A DNA stretch of 64,000 bases from Anaerolineae bacterium (GTDB taxonomy: Bacteria > Chloroflexota > Anaerolineae > Anaerolineales > Anaerolineaceae), in assembly GCA_013178095.1 (NCBI GenBank), contig JABLXK010000001.1, positions 242,783 through 306,782 on the forward strand, given 5' to 3'. Position 1 is the stretch's first letter. The number at the start of each line of letters is the position of its first letter. The notes under the pieces are model-generated. The model saw nothing but the letters and a program-made list of their open reading frames with translations. It was not told the origin of the DNA and did no database searches. The position numbers were made by a program, and so were the translations under genes. Positions 1-7,644 of this stretch are shown here, one piece after another.

Positions 1-1
1 C

Positions 2-514
2 ATGCTGGCGGTCACTGCGCTGGGCCTGGCGGCCATGTTCGACTTCGTCATCAGCCGCCTGCCTAAGGTCAATGCTTTCAACCTGGGAGCGATCGCTTTG
101 GTGCTGGCGGGCTTTATGCTGCTGAAGGCCTGGGATGCGCGCGTGACATTCAAGAAAGTGGATTATCACAACGAAACGCGCTTCTGGGAAAAGCTGGGCG
201 ACCAATTGGGGCACGACAGCCGCGTGACCGGATTGCTGACCGATTACGGCTACCGCCTGGCTTACTGGGGCTGGATGGACGTCGACCCCTGGATGCAGAC
301 CAGCGATATCAGCCTGCGCGAAATGGCCGGCAGTGAAGTGGACATCAACGCGGCTTTTCAAAAAGAAGTCGCCGGGCGCGATTATTTCGTGGTCACCCTG
401 CTGGGCGATTTTGAAAAACAGCCTGAGCTAAAAGCTGCCTTGAATGCGGCATACCCGCTGATCGAAACCAACGACGAAGTTCTGATTTACGACCTGCGCG
501 GGCAGGCGCAATAA
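2..514 (+). CDS. C-terminal part of a membrane protein, possibly GT-C type glycosyltransferase (partial)
   Basis: The reading frame is open to the window edge, so the true start is almost certainly upstream and only the last 170 residues are visible. Two hydrophobic segments (about residues 1-18 and 25-42) are followed by a soluble tail of about 125 residues. The tail contains motifs such as TDYGYRLAYWGW and ends in a beta-strand-like YDLRG. This arrangement, several membrane spans and then a periplasmic-type C-terminal domain, is common in GT-C/GT39-like glycosyltransferases. The gene stops 5 bases before a GT2 glycosyltransferase start, which supports a role in polysaccharide or glycolipid assembly. 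No catalytic motif lies in the visible part, so the family is an inference from position and topology only. Confidence 0.5.
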   Translation: MLAVTALGLAAMFDFVISRLPKVNAFNLGAIALVLAGFMLLKAWDARVTFKKVDYHNETRFWEKLGDQLGHDSRVTGLLTDYGYRLAYWGWMDVDPWMQTSDISLREMAGSEVDINAAFQKEVAGRDYFVVTLLGDFEKQPELKAALNAAYPLIETNDEVLIYDLRGQAQ

Positions 515-519
515 ACGCC

Positions 520-1299
520 ATGATCGAAAAACCGCTGGTTTCCATCGTAACGCCTTCCTACAATCAAGCTGCCTACCTGGAAGAGACCATCCTCTCGGTG
601 CTCGGGCAGACCTACCCGCGCATCGAATACATCCTGGTCGACGGGGCATCGCAGGATGGCAGCCTGGAAATCATCCGCAGATATGAGGGAAAGCTGGCGC
701 ACTGGATTTCCGAGAAGGATAAAGGCCAGACCGACGCCATCAATAAGGGTTTTGCCCTGGCGCGCGGCGAGTACCTGGCCTGGCTCAACTCCGACGACAC
801 CCTGCTGCCGGATGCGGTGGAAGAAGCCGTTGCTTATCTGCTGGAGCATCCCGGGGTGGGGCTGGTGTACGGTGACGCCAACTACATTGACGAAAAGAGC
901 CGCGTGATCGGCAAGTTCCCGGCAGCGCAAACCGACCTGCCCAGATTGCGGCGCGGTTACGTGCACATTCCGCAGCAGGCTTCCTTTTTCCGTAAAGCCT
1001 TGTGGGATCGCGTCGGGCCGCTGGACGACAGCTTTTTCTTTGCCATGGATTACGACCTGTGGACGCGCCTGGCGGCGGTTTCGGAACTGAAGTACCTGCC
1101 GCGCACCTGGGCCAATTTCCGCCTGCACGCCGACGCCAAAACCATCGCGGCCGACGACCGCTGCTGGCCGGAAATGCTGCGCGTGCATTACCGCGGGGGC
1201 GGCTCGCGCTTTGCCCCCATCGTGCTGAAATACCAGGTGCGTAAACTCGCAGCGCCTTTTATTCGTTGGCGCCGGCGGCGCATGTTTACCAAAGGTTGA
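520..1299 (+). CDS. Family 2 glycosyltransferase
   Basis: A 259-residue GT-A fold glycosyltransferase. The N-terminus has the family opening VSIVTPSYNQAAYLEETI (residues 7-24). DGASQDGS (41-48) and an acidic NSDD metal/nucleotide-sugar site (90-93, within WLNSDDTLLP) follow. DYDLWTRL around residue 177 occupies the acceptor/ED-Y motif region. It has no membrane segment, so it is probably a cytoplasmic enzyme transferring sugar from an NDP-sugar to a lipid- or glycan-linked acceptor. It starts 5 bases after the stop of the upstream membrane protein and is the last gene of that unit, since a terminator follows about 45 bases later. The donor and acceptor cannot be told from sequence. Confidence 0.9.
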   Translation: MIEKPLVSIVTPSYNQAAYLEETILSVLGQTYPRIEYILVDGASQDGSLEIIRRYEGKLAHWISEKDKGQTDAINKGFALARGEYLAWLNSDDTLLPDAVEEAVAYLLEHPGVGLVYGDANYIDEKSRVIGKFPAAQTDLPRLRRGYVHIPQQASFFRKALWDRVGPLDDSFFFAMDYDLWTRLAAVSELKYLPRTWANFRLHADAKTIAADDRCWPEMLRVHYRGGGSRFAPIVLKYQVRKLAAPFIRWRRRRMFTKG

Positions 1300-1343
1300 T
1301 GGCCTGGCAAACTTAATGCCGGGAACGCCTCCCTGAGAATAAG

Positions 1344-1383
1344 TAGACCCTCGCGTATGACCCTGCAGAAGGGTCTATTTTTT
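1344..1383 (+). terminator. Rho-independent terminator after the GT2 gene
   Basis: An 8-bp stem (TAGACCCT at 1344-1351 with AGGGTCTA at 1370-1377) is followed directly by six T residues. It separates the glycosyltransferase unit from the promoter of the next locus. Confidence 0.8.
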
Positions 1384-1458
1384 AGATCAAGAGATCAGTC
1401 ACTATGGCACTCGCTGCCATGGATTGAGGAATTTGTCTGAGCAAATTGTTAACAAAAA

Positions 1459-1510
1459 TTGACTTCTATTTTTAGACATGCTAAGATGTTAGATATCTGA
1501 TATGTTAACT
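1459..1510 (+). promoter_or_regulatory. Sigma-70-type promoter with probable GntR operator, upstream of the M20 gene
   Basis: TTGACT (1459-1464), a 17-base spacer and TAAGAT (1482-1487) form a good promoter. Overlapping and following the -10 is GTTAGATATCTGATATGTTAAC (split: GTTAGATATC at 1488-1497, TGATATGTTAAC at 1498-1509). This is nearly the same as the sequence at the same distance from the promoter at 4209-4237. The core TTAGATATCTGA is a near-palindrome, as expected for a dimeric regulator. The other copy lies before the GntR-family gene, so this is probably its operator. The rest of the 1300-1612 gap shows only the terminator at 1344 and an untranslated leader of about 120 bases. Confidence 0.7.
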
Positions 1511-1612
1511 CCGATCCTTTTAGCTGGAGGAATTTAAAGGCATAAAAACGTGAAGCAGAACTGATTCCCGCAATCGTAAATAAAAACGAATATCGCATTA
1601 CAGGAGATTGGG

Positions 1613-2875
1613 ATGGAAGAAATCTGGCAGAAATTATCCAAAGCCATCGCGAATCGCAGGGATATGGCGATCGCGCTGACCCAGGAAATGGTGCGGCGTC
1701 CTTCGCAGAACGGCGAGGGCGACGTGGTGAAATTTGTGGCGGAATGGTGGCGGGAGCGCGGCATCGAACCGGACATTTGGGAACCGCAAATGACGGAATT
1801 ATCCAGCCATTCCGGTTTTGTGGACGTGGACTACGATTATAAAGGGCGACCGAACCTGGTGGTGATGCTGAAGGGCAGCGGGGGCGGCCATTCCCTGACA
1901 CTCAACGGGCACACCGACGTGGTGCCGGTCGAGCCGGTGCCCTGGCAGCACGGCGATCCTTTTGGCGGGCAATTCGTGGATGGCAAAATCTTCGGGCGCG
2001 GTTCCGTTGATATGAAGGGCGGCCTGGCGCTGGGCATGATCGTAATCGACGCGCTGTTGGAATGCGGCATCCAATTGAAGGGCGATTTGCAGATGCAATT
2101 CGTGGTGGATGAAGAGAATGGCGGCAATGGAACGTTGGCCGCCATACAGCGCGGCTACCGCAGTGACGCCACCATCTTCATTGAATCCACAGCGGCGGAT
2201 ACGGCCATGGTTTCTTCGCGCGGCGCGCAGTTCTTCCGCATCACCGTGCCCGGCGTGGAAGGCGGGATCGAGTACCAGGCGGTGCTGCCCAACGTCATTC
2301 AGAAAGCGACCCTGTTGTTCCAGGCGGTGGAAGCCTATGCCGCCTGGCGGGTTTCGCAGGCGGATCATCCTTTGTATGCCTGGGATCCCACGCGTATTCC
2401 CGCAGCCATTTGCAAGATTCAGGCGGGCAGCTGGCCCTCCACTTTCGCGGCCAAGTGCGTCATGGAAGGCAGCCTGGAGTGCCTGCCCGGTGAAGATATC
2501 GATCAGGTGAAAGAAGCCTTCCGAACCTATCTGCTGGAAGTCTCGCGCAAGGATGCCTGGCTGGCGGAACACCCGCCCGTGATCGAATGGTTCGGTTTGC
2601 GTTTCGAAGCCGGCGAGACCTCGCTGGAGCATCCTTTTATCAAACAATTGACCCAAACCTACCAGGGCATGACCGGCCGCAGGCTGGAGACGCTGGGCGG
2701 CGGCGGTTCCGATTTGCGCCTGCCGGTGTTGTATGCCGACAGCGCCAGCATCCTGCTTGGGCCGACCGGCGGAGCCATTCACGCCACGGACGAGTATGTG
2801 GATGTGGATTCCATGATGCAAATGGCGCAGATCTTCGGAAAACTCATTCTGGATTGGTGTGAGGTAAAGGAATAA
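1613..2875 (+). CDS. M20 family metallo-deacylase/peptidase (ArgE/DapE type)
   Basis: A 420-residue di-zinc amidohydrolase of the ArgE/DapE/ACY1 group. Visible zinc-site residues are H100 and D102 (HTDVV), bridging D133 (SVDMKGG), and the catalytic/ligand pair E167-E168 (DEENGG). A C-terminal IHATDEYV supplies the last histidine. Members remove an acyl or aminoacyl group from an amide nitrogen, for example N-acetyl-ornithine or N-succinyl-diaminopimelate. The ATG at 1613 has AGGAGA a few bases upstream. It is first in a unit controlled by the promoter at 1459, and a DegT aminotransferase follows 30 bases later. In this locus a plausible job is to deacylate an N-acyl amino sugar or similar amide before further breakdown. 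The substrate is not evident. Confidence 0.9.
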   Translation: MEEIWQKLSKAIANRRDMAIALTQEMVRRPSQNGEGDVVKFVAEWWRERGIEPDIWEPQMTELSSHSGFVDVDYDYKGRPNLVVMLKGSGGGHSLTLNGHTDVVPVEPVPWQHGDPFGGQFVDGKIFGRGSVDMKGGLALGMIVIDALLECGIQLKGDLQMQFVVDEENGGNGTLAAIQRGYRSDATIFIESTAADTAMVSSRGAQFFRITVPGVEGGIEYQAVLPNVIQKATLLFQAVEAYAAWRVSQADHPLYAWDPTRIPAAICKIQAGSWPSTFAAKCVMEGSLECLPGEDIDQVKEAFRTYLLEVSRKDAWLAEHPPVIEWFGLRFEAGETSLEHPFIKQLTQTYQGMTGRRLETLGGGGSDLRLPVLYADSASILLGPTGGAIHATDEYVDVDSMMQMAQIFGKLILDWCEVKE

Positions 2876-2905
2876 ATTGTTTGATTTGACAGGAGAAGAA
2901 AGAAA

Positions 2906-4171
2906 ATGAGCATTGAACCTGAAAAACTGGCCATCCACGGCGGCCGCCCGGTGCGGCAAACGCCTTTCCCGCCCTTTCCGGATTATGGCGAGGAAGAGAT
3001 CGCTGCGGCGGTGGCCGTGTTAAAGTCGGGCAAGCTAGCCCGCCAGAGCGGTTCCAAGGTGGGGGAGTTCGAGAAATCTTACGCTGAAAAATTCGGCGTC
3101 AAACATGCCCTGGCGGTCAGCTCGGGCACGGCGGCCATCCATGTTGCCATTTCCGCACTGGGAATCGGCCCAGGGGACGATGTCATCGCCACCTCGCACA
3201 GCTTCGCCGGGTCCGCCACCCCCATCGTGCACGCCGGGGCGGTGCCGGTTTTCGCCGACATCGACCCGCGCACCTTCAACATCGATCCGCGCAGCATCGC
3301 AGAGAAGATCACGCCCTACACCAAAGCCATCATACCGGTGCACCTGAACGGCTGCCCGGCAGATATGGACCCCATCCTGGAAATCGCGCGCAAGCACAAC
3401 CTTTTCGTGATCGAGGATGCCGCTCAGGCGCATGGCGCCCAATATAAAGGCCGGATGGCCGGCACGATTGGCAGCTTTGGTTGTTTCAGCTTCTGGGAAG
3501 ATAAACTGATCACCACGGCTGGGGAGGGAGGTATGGTGCTGACCAATGACGACGACCTTGCCAAAAAAGCCCGCATGGTTCATCACCACGGCGAGTTGAA
3601 AGAAGACGGGGCTTACTACAAAGGGGAACGGTTGTACCTGCATTCCATGCTGGGTTACAACTTCCGCATGACCGAGATCCAGGGCGCCATCGGACTGGCG
3701 CAATTGGCCAAACTGGATGGTTACATCCAACAGCGCAGAGAAAACGCGCATCTTCTAACCGAATTGTTATCAGGCGTACCCGGCATCATCCCGCCCTACG
3801 AACCGGATTATGCCTTCCACGTATTCTACAAATATATTCTGCGCATCGATCGCAAGGTGATTAACGCCGACGCCAAAGCCTTTGTGGAAGCGCTCACCGC
3901 CGAGGGAATTCCCTGCTCGCGGCGCTACCCTACACCGCTGCACCAGCAGCCGGTCTTCACCGAGCACCGTGGTTTTGGCGGCGGCAAAGCGCCTTTCGAA
4001 AAGCCCTGGTACCAGGGGGAGACGAATTACGGCAGCGGGCTGCCCAACGCCGAGCAATTGCCCGGGGAATTGGTGCGCATCATGATGCGCCCTACACTCT
4101 CCGCGCAAGACATGCGGGATGTGGCCGATGCGGTCAAGAAAGTGGCGATTTATTTCGGAGTGGAAGGTTGA
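2906..4171 (+). CDS. DegT/DnrJ/EryC1/StrS family PLP aminotransferase (first of two)
   Basis: A 421-residue fold-type I PLP enzyme of the sugar aminotransferase group. SSGTAAIHVA (phosphate-binding turn), EDAAQAHGA (ring-stacking and PLP aspartate) and the SFWEDKLITTAGEGG block with Schiff-base lysine K200 are all present. Family members interconvert keto- and amino-sugars or cyclitols, usually with glutamate or glutamine. It sits 30 bases behind the M20 gene, with a spaced AGGAGAAG ribosome site. A second DegT protein is encoded at 15268. The two align only in the general family motifs, so they are not a recent duplication. Because the surrounding locus has a transporter and kinase, catabolic deamination is as likely as the biosynthetic role usual for the family. 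Confidence 0.9.
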   Translation: MSIEPEKLAIHGGRPVRQTPFPPFPDYGEEEIAAAVAVLKSGKLARQSGSKVGEFEKSYAEKFGVKHALAVSSGTAAIHVAISALGIGPGDDVIATSHSFAGSATPIVHAGAVPVFADIDPRTFNIDPRSIAEKITPYTKAIIPVHLNGCPADMDPILEIARKHNLFVIEDAAQAHGAQYKGRMAGTIGSFGCFSFWEDKLITTAGEGGMVLTNDDDLAKKARMVHHHGELKEDGAYYKGERLYLHSMLGYNFRMTEIQGAIGLAQLAKLDGYIQQRRENAHLLTELLSGVPGIIPPYEPDYAFHVFYKYILRIDRKVINADAKAFVEALTAEGIPCSRRYPTPLHQQPVFTEHRGFGGGKAPFEKPWYQGETNYGSGLPNAEQLPGELVRIMMRPTLSAQDMRDVADAVKKVAIYFGVEG

Positions 4172-4208
4172 GGGCATGCAGGAAAACCCGATGAATATTA
4201 AAAAAATA

Positions 4209-4262
4209 TTGACTTTCGATTTTCGGCGTGTTAAGATATAAGACATCTGATGACATAACACC
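4209..4262 (+). promoter_or_regulatory. Promoter with probable autoregulatory GntR operator
   Basis: TTGACT (4209-4214), a 17-base spacer and TAAGAT (4232-4237) repeat the promoter seen at 1459-1487 exactly in hexamers and spacing. The downstream stretch AGACATCTGAT..ATAACACC (4241-4262) matches the copy before the M20 gene at most positions. The placement directly upstream of the GntR-family gene fits negative autoregulation. Confidence 0.7.
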
Positions 4263-4297
4263 TGCTGGTTAAATGCGGCGACAGAAGGGAGAAACCT

Positions 4298-5038
4298 TTG
4301 ATACGGTTTAATGACAATCAACCCAAGCGTTTTCAGATCAGAAAACGGATTATTGAATTGATCAAAGAGCAAAACCTGAGGCCGGGCGATAAATTGCCGG
4401 CAGAGAAAGACCTGATGGATCTGTTGAATGTCAGCCGTCTGTCGCTGCGGGAAGCCTTGCACATTCTGGAAGAAGAGCACGTTGTCCGCGTGATTCATGG
4501 ACTGGGCTGGTATTTGATGTCGCCTTCCAAAACGTTGGAAACTGATATTTCCGCTTTATTTTCAGTCACCGATATGTTTGCCTATTCGGGCTTGGAATTG
4601 ACAACCCGTGTTCTATCCCTCAAGTTCGAAGATTTGGAAGATATTCGCGAGGAACTTAACCTCAAGAAAAAGGAGCGGGTTGCGGCGATCGAACGTGCGC
4701 GAATGTGCGAAGACATGCCCTATATCTACTCCATCGATTACGTTCCTGAAAAATTGTTCTCGCGCGAGCCGAAAGTCGAGGATTTTGAAGGTTCGATCCT
4801 GACAGCCATGGAAAAAACCTTCGGCCATCGTATCGAATACACCGATGCCCGCATCCAGGTGGTGGAACAGAAGGATTTTGAATCGAAAGATCCCATTTTC
4901 AAAGAAATCACTTCCTGGTTGATGATGGAACAGGTCAATTATGACATCAATGGCACCCCCATCATCTATTCACGCGACTACCACCGCAGCGACAAAATCA
5001 AGTTCTACACCAGAAGATATCGAAAAGACCTGGTTTAG
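4298..5038 (+). CDS. GntR family regulator, HutC/UTRA subfamily
   Basis: A 246-residue transcription regulator. Residues about 5-72 form a winged helix-turn-helix typical of GntR (FQIRKRIIELI, LRPGDKLPAEKDL, NVSRLSLREALHIL, then a GLGWYL wing). The remainder fits a UTRA ligand-binding domain, which in this subfamily senses sugars, sugar phosphates or amino-acid derivatives. It ends in the typical YSRDYHRSDKIKFY strand pattern. The start is TTG at 4298, chosen because GAAGGGAG at 4284-4291 is well placed and the HTH begins at once. It most likely represses its own promoter and that of the M20-DegT unit through the shared operator. The effector is probably an intermediate of the pathway encoded downstream. 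Confidence 0.9.
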   Translation: MIRFNDNQPKRFQIRKRIIELIKEQNLRPGDKLPAEKDLMDLLNVSRLSLREALHILEEEHVVRVIHGLGWYLMSPSKTLETDISALFSVTDMFAYSGLELTTRVLSLKFEDLEDIREELNLKKKERVAAIERARMCEDMPYIYSIDYVPEKLFSREPKVEDFEGSILTAMEKTFGHRIEYTDARIQVVEQKDFESKDPIFKEITSWLMMEQVNYDINGTPIIYSRDYHRSDKIKFYTRRYRKDLV

Positions 5039-5169
5039 GTTTCTATCTGGAGCATTGATGAGATATCCGGCCGTGAAGCATTTCACATTAGTCCAAACCG
5101 TAGCGTACCGTATGGCGTTCCCGGGTTTGCGATATGTCGGGACTGACTCAATACTGTCGAGAAGAATAA

Positions 5170-7482
5170 ATGAATAGGACCATCAAGTTATGTGTCCTTG
5201 GCGGCAGCGCGCTGGCAACACCTATGTTGTTCGAAAGCATGGGCCGGCAGAACGCGCGGGGTTCTTACCAAGTTTGCTTGCATGGCAGGGATTCTCAACG
5301 CCTGGCGATGGTCAAGAAAATCTCGGAGAAAATTACCTGCCAATTTCCTGATCTGGACCTCTCAATAACAGCCACCCTCGATATGCGCGAAGCAATCGAG
5401 GGTGCTGCGTTTATATTAAACCAGATCCGGGTTGGCGGTTTGAAAGCGCGCCTGTTCGATGAAACCTTTCCACGGAAATACGGGATTCCCGGCGAAGAGA
5501 CTGTTGGGCCGGGCGGTTTTTCCAATGCGCTGCGCGGCATACCGGTGGTTCTCGATCACTGCAAAACCATTGAGAAATATGCCCCGCAAGCGGTCATGCT
5601 GAATCTGATGAACCCCAGCAGCCTGATCCAATACGCGGTTACCCGCTACACATCAGTGAATGTCGTTGGAACTTGCGACACCCCCGTGAGCACCTGCCGC
5701 ATGGTATCGAATGCCTTGGGCCTGCCAAAAGACAAATCCCGGGTTTCCTGGTTTGGCATGCACCACTTCGGATGGCTCTTCGACCTGGCTGTGGATGGGC
5801 AATCCCGACTTGATGCAGTTTTCGGGCAGTTGGAACGCATGGCCAACCTGGGCGTGGATCCCGAGATCGTTACTGCTTTACGGGCCATACCGGCGCCTTA
5901 TCTCAAATATTATTTTCATCCGGACCGCATGCTGGCGATGACAGAGGGGCGAAAACCGCGCGCGGAGCAGTTGATCGAGGTGTTTGCGCAATTGGAGAAT
6001 GCCATGGACCACTGGTCCGAAGGCCAGCCGCTGGATTTCATGCAGCAGCGCGGTGCGGGCTGGTATGACAAGATTGTCGTTCCCACTCTGCTTGCCCTGG
6101 CTGAGAAGCGGGAGAGCGATCTGATCTTGAGCGTTGGCAATGAAGATTCCGTTGCCTGGCTGCCCAAATCGGCTGTCATTGAAGCGCCGGTGGCTATTTC
6201 CGAAGGAAAGATCGGCAGGCCTCGAATTCCGGCATCTATCCCTGAAGATATCCAGGGCATGATTATGCGTAACTGCGCTTATGAAATGCTGGCGGTCGAA
6301 GCGATCGTGGAACATGACCGCAGCAAAGCCCTGCGGGCGCTGCAATCCAATCTGCTGGTGAAGGATTTCAACCAGGTGCGCGGCATCATGGGTGAAATCT
6401 GGCCGGAAGAGGCGCGCCCCGCTTTCAAGTTGATTGCAGCCGAAAAACCCGCTGCCGAGGCATCTTCCGGGGCTGGAAAACCGGGCTTTGCCGTCCCAAC
6501 CCTGCATTACGGCGAAAAAGCCATCGAGAGGATGCCGCTGCGTGAGAAAAAGTATGCAGTGATCACCATGGAAATCCCCTGGGTGAACATCCGCCAGCGC
6601 TTCCCGCGCGATCCCGAAGTGGTAGTTTACGTGGATGAGCTGGACTGGTACGCGCTGGAAGCCATCGAGCGCAGCCTGCCGGAGATCGATCTGGTGGTTG
6701 GCGTGGGCGGCGGGATGGCCACCGATGGCGCCAAGTTCGTGGGCTGGAAACGCCGCATCCCCGTGGATGTTGTCCCGACCATCACCTCCGTGGACGCTTC
6801 CGTTACCAAGAGCATTGCCGCCCGGTCGGGCGGGCACGTCACCTACATCGGTTACGTCGTTCCGCGCGACGTTTACGTTGACTATCCGGTTATCCGCGGC
6901 GCCCCCAAACGATTGAACCGCTCCGGTGTCGGCGATATCCTCTGCTCCCACGTGGCCTTATTCGACTGGAAACTCTCCCACGATCACACGGGCGAGGAAT
7001 ACGATCCAAGCGCGGTTGACCAAATGAAAACCTGGCTGGAGAAGATCGAAACCCAGGCCGCCGATATCGAGGCGATGAACGATAACGGTATCCGCCTGAT
7101 CATGAACGCATTCGAAGACATCAGCATCATTTGCCGCAAGTTCGGCAGCAGCCGCCCCCAGGAAGCCTCCGATCATACCTTTGCCTACAATGCCGAGTTC
7201 CAAACGGGCAAGAAATTCCTGCACGGCGAATTGGTAGCTTTGGGAGCCTATGTTTTGGCGACGCTGCAAAATAACGATCCGGAATATCTAAGGGACATTT
7301 ATAGCCGGACAGGCATCCTGTGGCAGCCCAGGGATATTGGGTTAACCAGAGCAGAATTTGCTAATGTGCTCGGGACCTTGAATTGGTATCAAAAGAATTT
7401 TGGAAGAAGATATTCAATTCTCGATGAAGTTCATATCGATTCCGCTTTTATCGAAATGGTACAGGCAAAACTGGATTTTTAA
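5170..7482 (+). CDS. Fusion protein: GH4 family glycosidase + sn-glycerol-1-phosphate dehydrogenase-like domain
   Basis: A single uninterrupted 770-residue frame. Residues 1-420 are a family 4 glycoside hydrolase, an NAD- and Mn-dependent enzyme that cleaves by redox elimination. They carry an N-terminal dinucleotide site (LCVLGGSA), metal-ligand Cys169 (GTCDTP) and His199 in GMHHFGW; the Asn usual before that His is replaced by His198. A flexible Ala/Pro/Ser-rich linker (about 422-440) leads to residues 441-770. These resemble the glycerol-1-phosphate dehydrogenase / iron-type alcohol dehydrogenase / dehydroquinate-synthase superfamily. Visible there are the GVGGGMATDG nucleotide loop (511-520) and a metal triad D589, H669 and H685. 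GH4 and G1PDH-like proteins are normally separate. Joined, they could release and oxidise the two halves of a phosphoglycoside or glycosyl-polyol. The substrate is unproven, and the gene stands between the regulator and the transporter. Confidence 0.85.
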   Translation: MNRTIKLCVLGGSALATPMLFESMGRQNARGSYQVCLHGRDSQRLAMVKKISEKITCQFPDLDLSITATLDMREAIEGAAFILNQIRVGGLKARLFDETFPRKYGIPGEETVGPGGFSNALRGIPVVLDHCKTIEKYAPQAVMLNLMNPSSLIQYAVTRYTSVNVVGTCDTPVSTCRMVSNALGLPKDKSRVSWFGMHHFGWLFDLAVDGQSRLDAVFGQLERMANLGVDPEIVTALRAIPAPYLKYYFHPDRMLAMTEGRKPRAEQLIEVFAQLENAMDHWSEGQPLDFMQQRGAGWYDKIVVPTLLALAEKRESDLILSVGNEDSVAWLPKSAVIEAPVAISEGKIGRPRIPASIPEDIQGMIMRNCAYEMLAVEAIVEHDRSKALRALQSNLLVKDFNQVRGIMGEIWPEEARPAFKLIAAEKPAAEASSGAGKPGFAVPTLHYGEKAIERMPLREKKYAVITMEIPWVNIRQRFPRDPEVVVYVDELDWYALEAIERSLPEIDLVVGVGGGMATDGAKFVGWKRRIPVDVVPTITSVDASVTKSIAARSGGHVTYIGYVVPRDVYVDYPVIRGAPKRLNRSGVGDILCSHVALFDWKLSHDHTGEEYDPSAVDQMKTWLEKIETQAADIEAMNDNGIRLIMNAFEDISIICRKFGSSRPQEASDHTFAYNAEFQTGKKFLHGELVALGAYVLATLQNNDPEYLRDIYSRTGILWQPRDIGLTRAEFANVLGTLNWYQKNFGRRYSILDEVHIDSAFIEMVQAKLDF

Positions 7483-7644
7483 AAAGAATGGATTTGTAGA
7501 GATACCTACTTTCGAATTTCGACATTATGGACCTAACCGAAATTCATTTCATAAAAAAATTGGCTCCGGAGGTGATTATCGTAAAAAAACAGATTTGAAT
7601 AGTCCGTAAAAAAAAGAAAATCACAAAAAATTTTTGGAGGAAAC

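Noticed and set aside
1799..2959. A 386-codon minus-strand frame opposite the M20 gene
   Set aside because: The plus-strand M20 peptidase is complete; the frame is rich in His/Gln/Arg/Gly, typical of an antisense shadow.
6400..6520. Possibility that the GH4 and dehydrogenase halves are two genes
   Set aside because: The frame runs through without a stop, the junction is a typical flexible linker, and no ribosome site or start codon with good spacing lies before the second domain.
5878..6951. A 357-codon minus-strand frame across the GH4/dehydrogenase junction
   Set aside because: Antisense of a continuous coding frame with metal-site motifs on both sides; no ribosome site and no family.
6436..7482. 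Archaeal contamination, suggested by a glycerol-1-phosphate-dehydrogenase-like domain
   Set aside because: Bacterial members of this superfamily exist, and the domain is fused to a GH4 domain and surrounded by bacterial promoter, ribosome-site and operon features.
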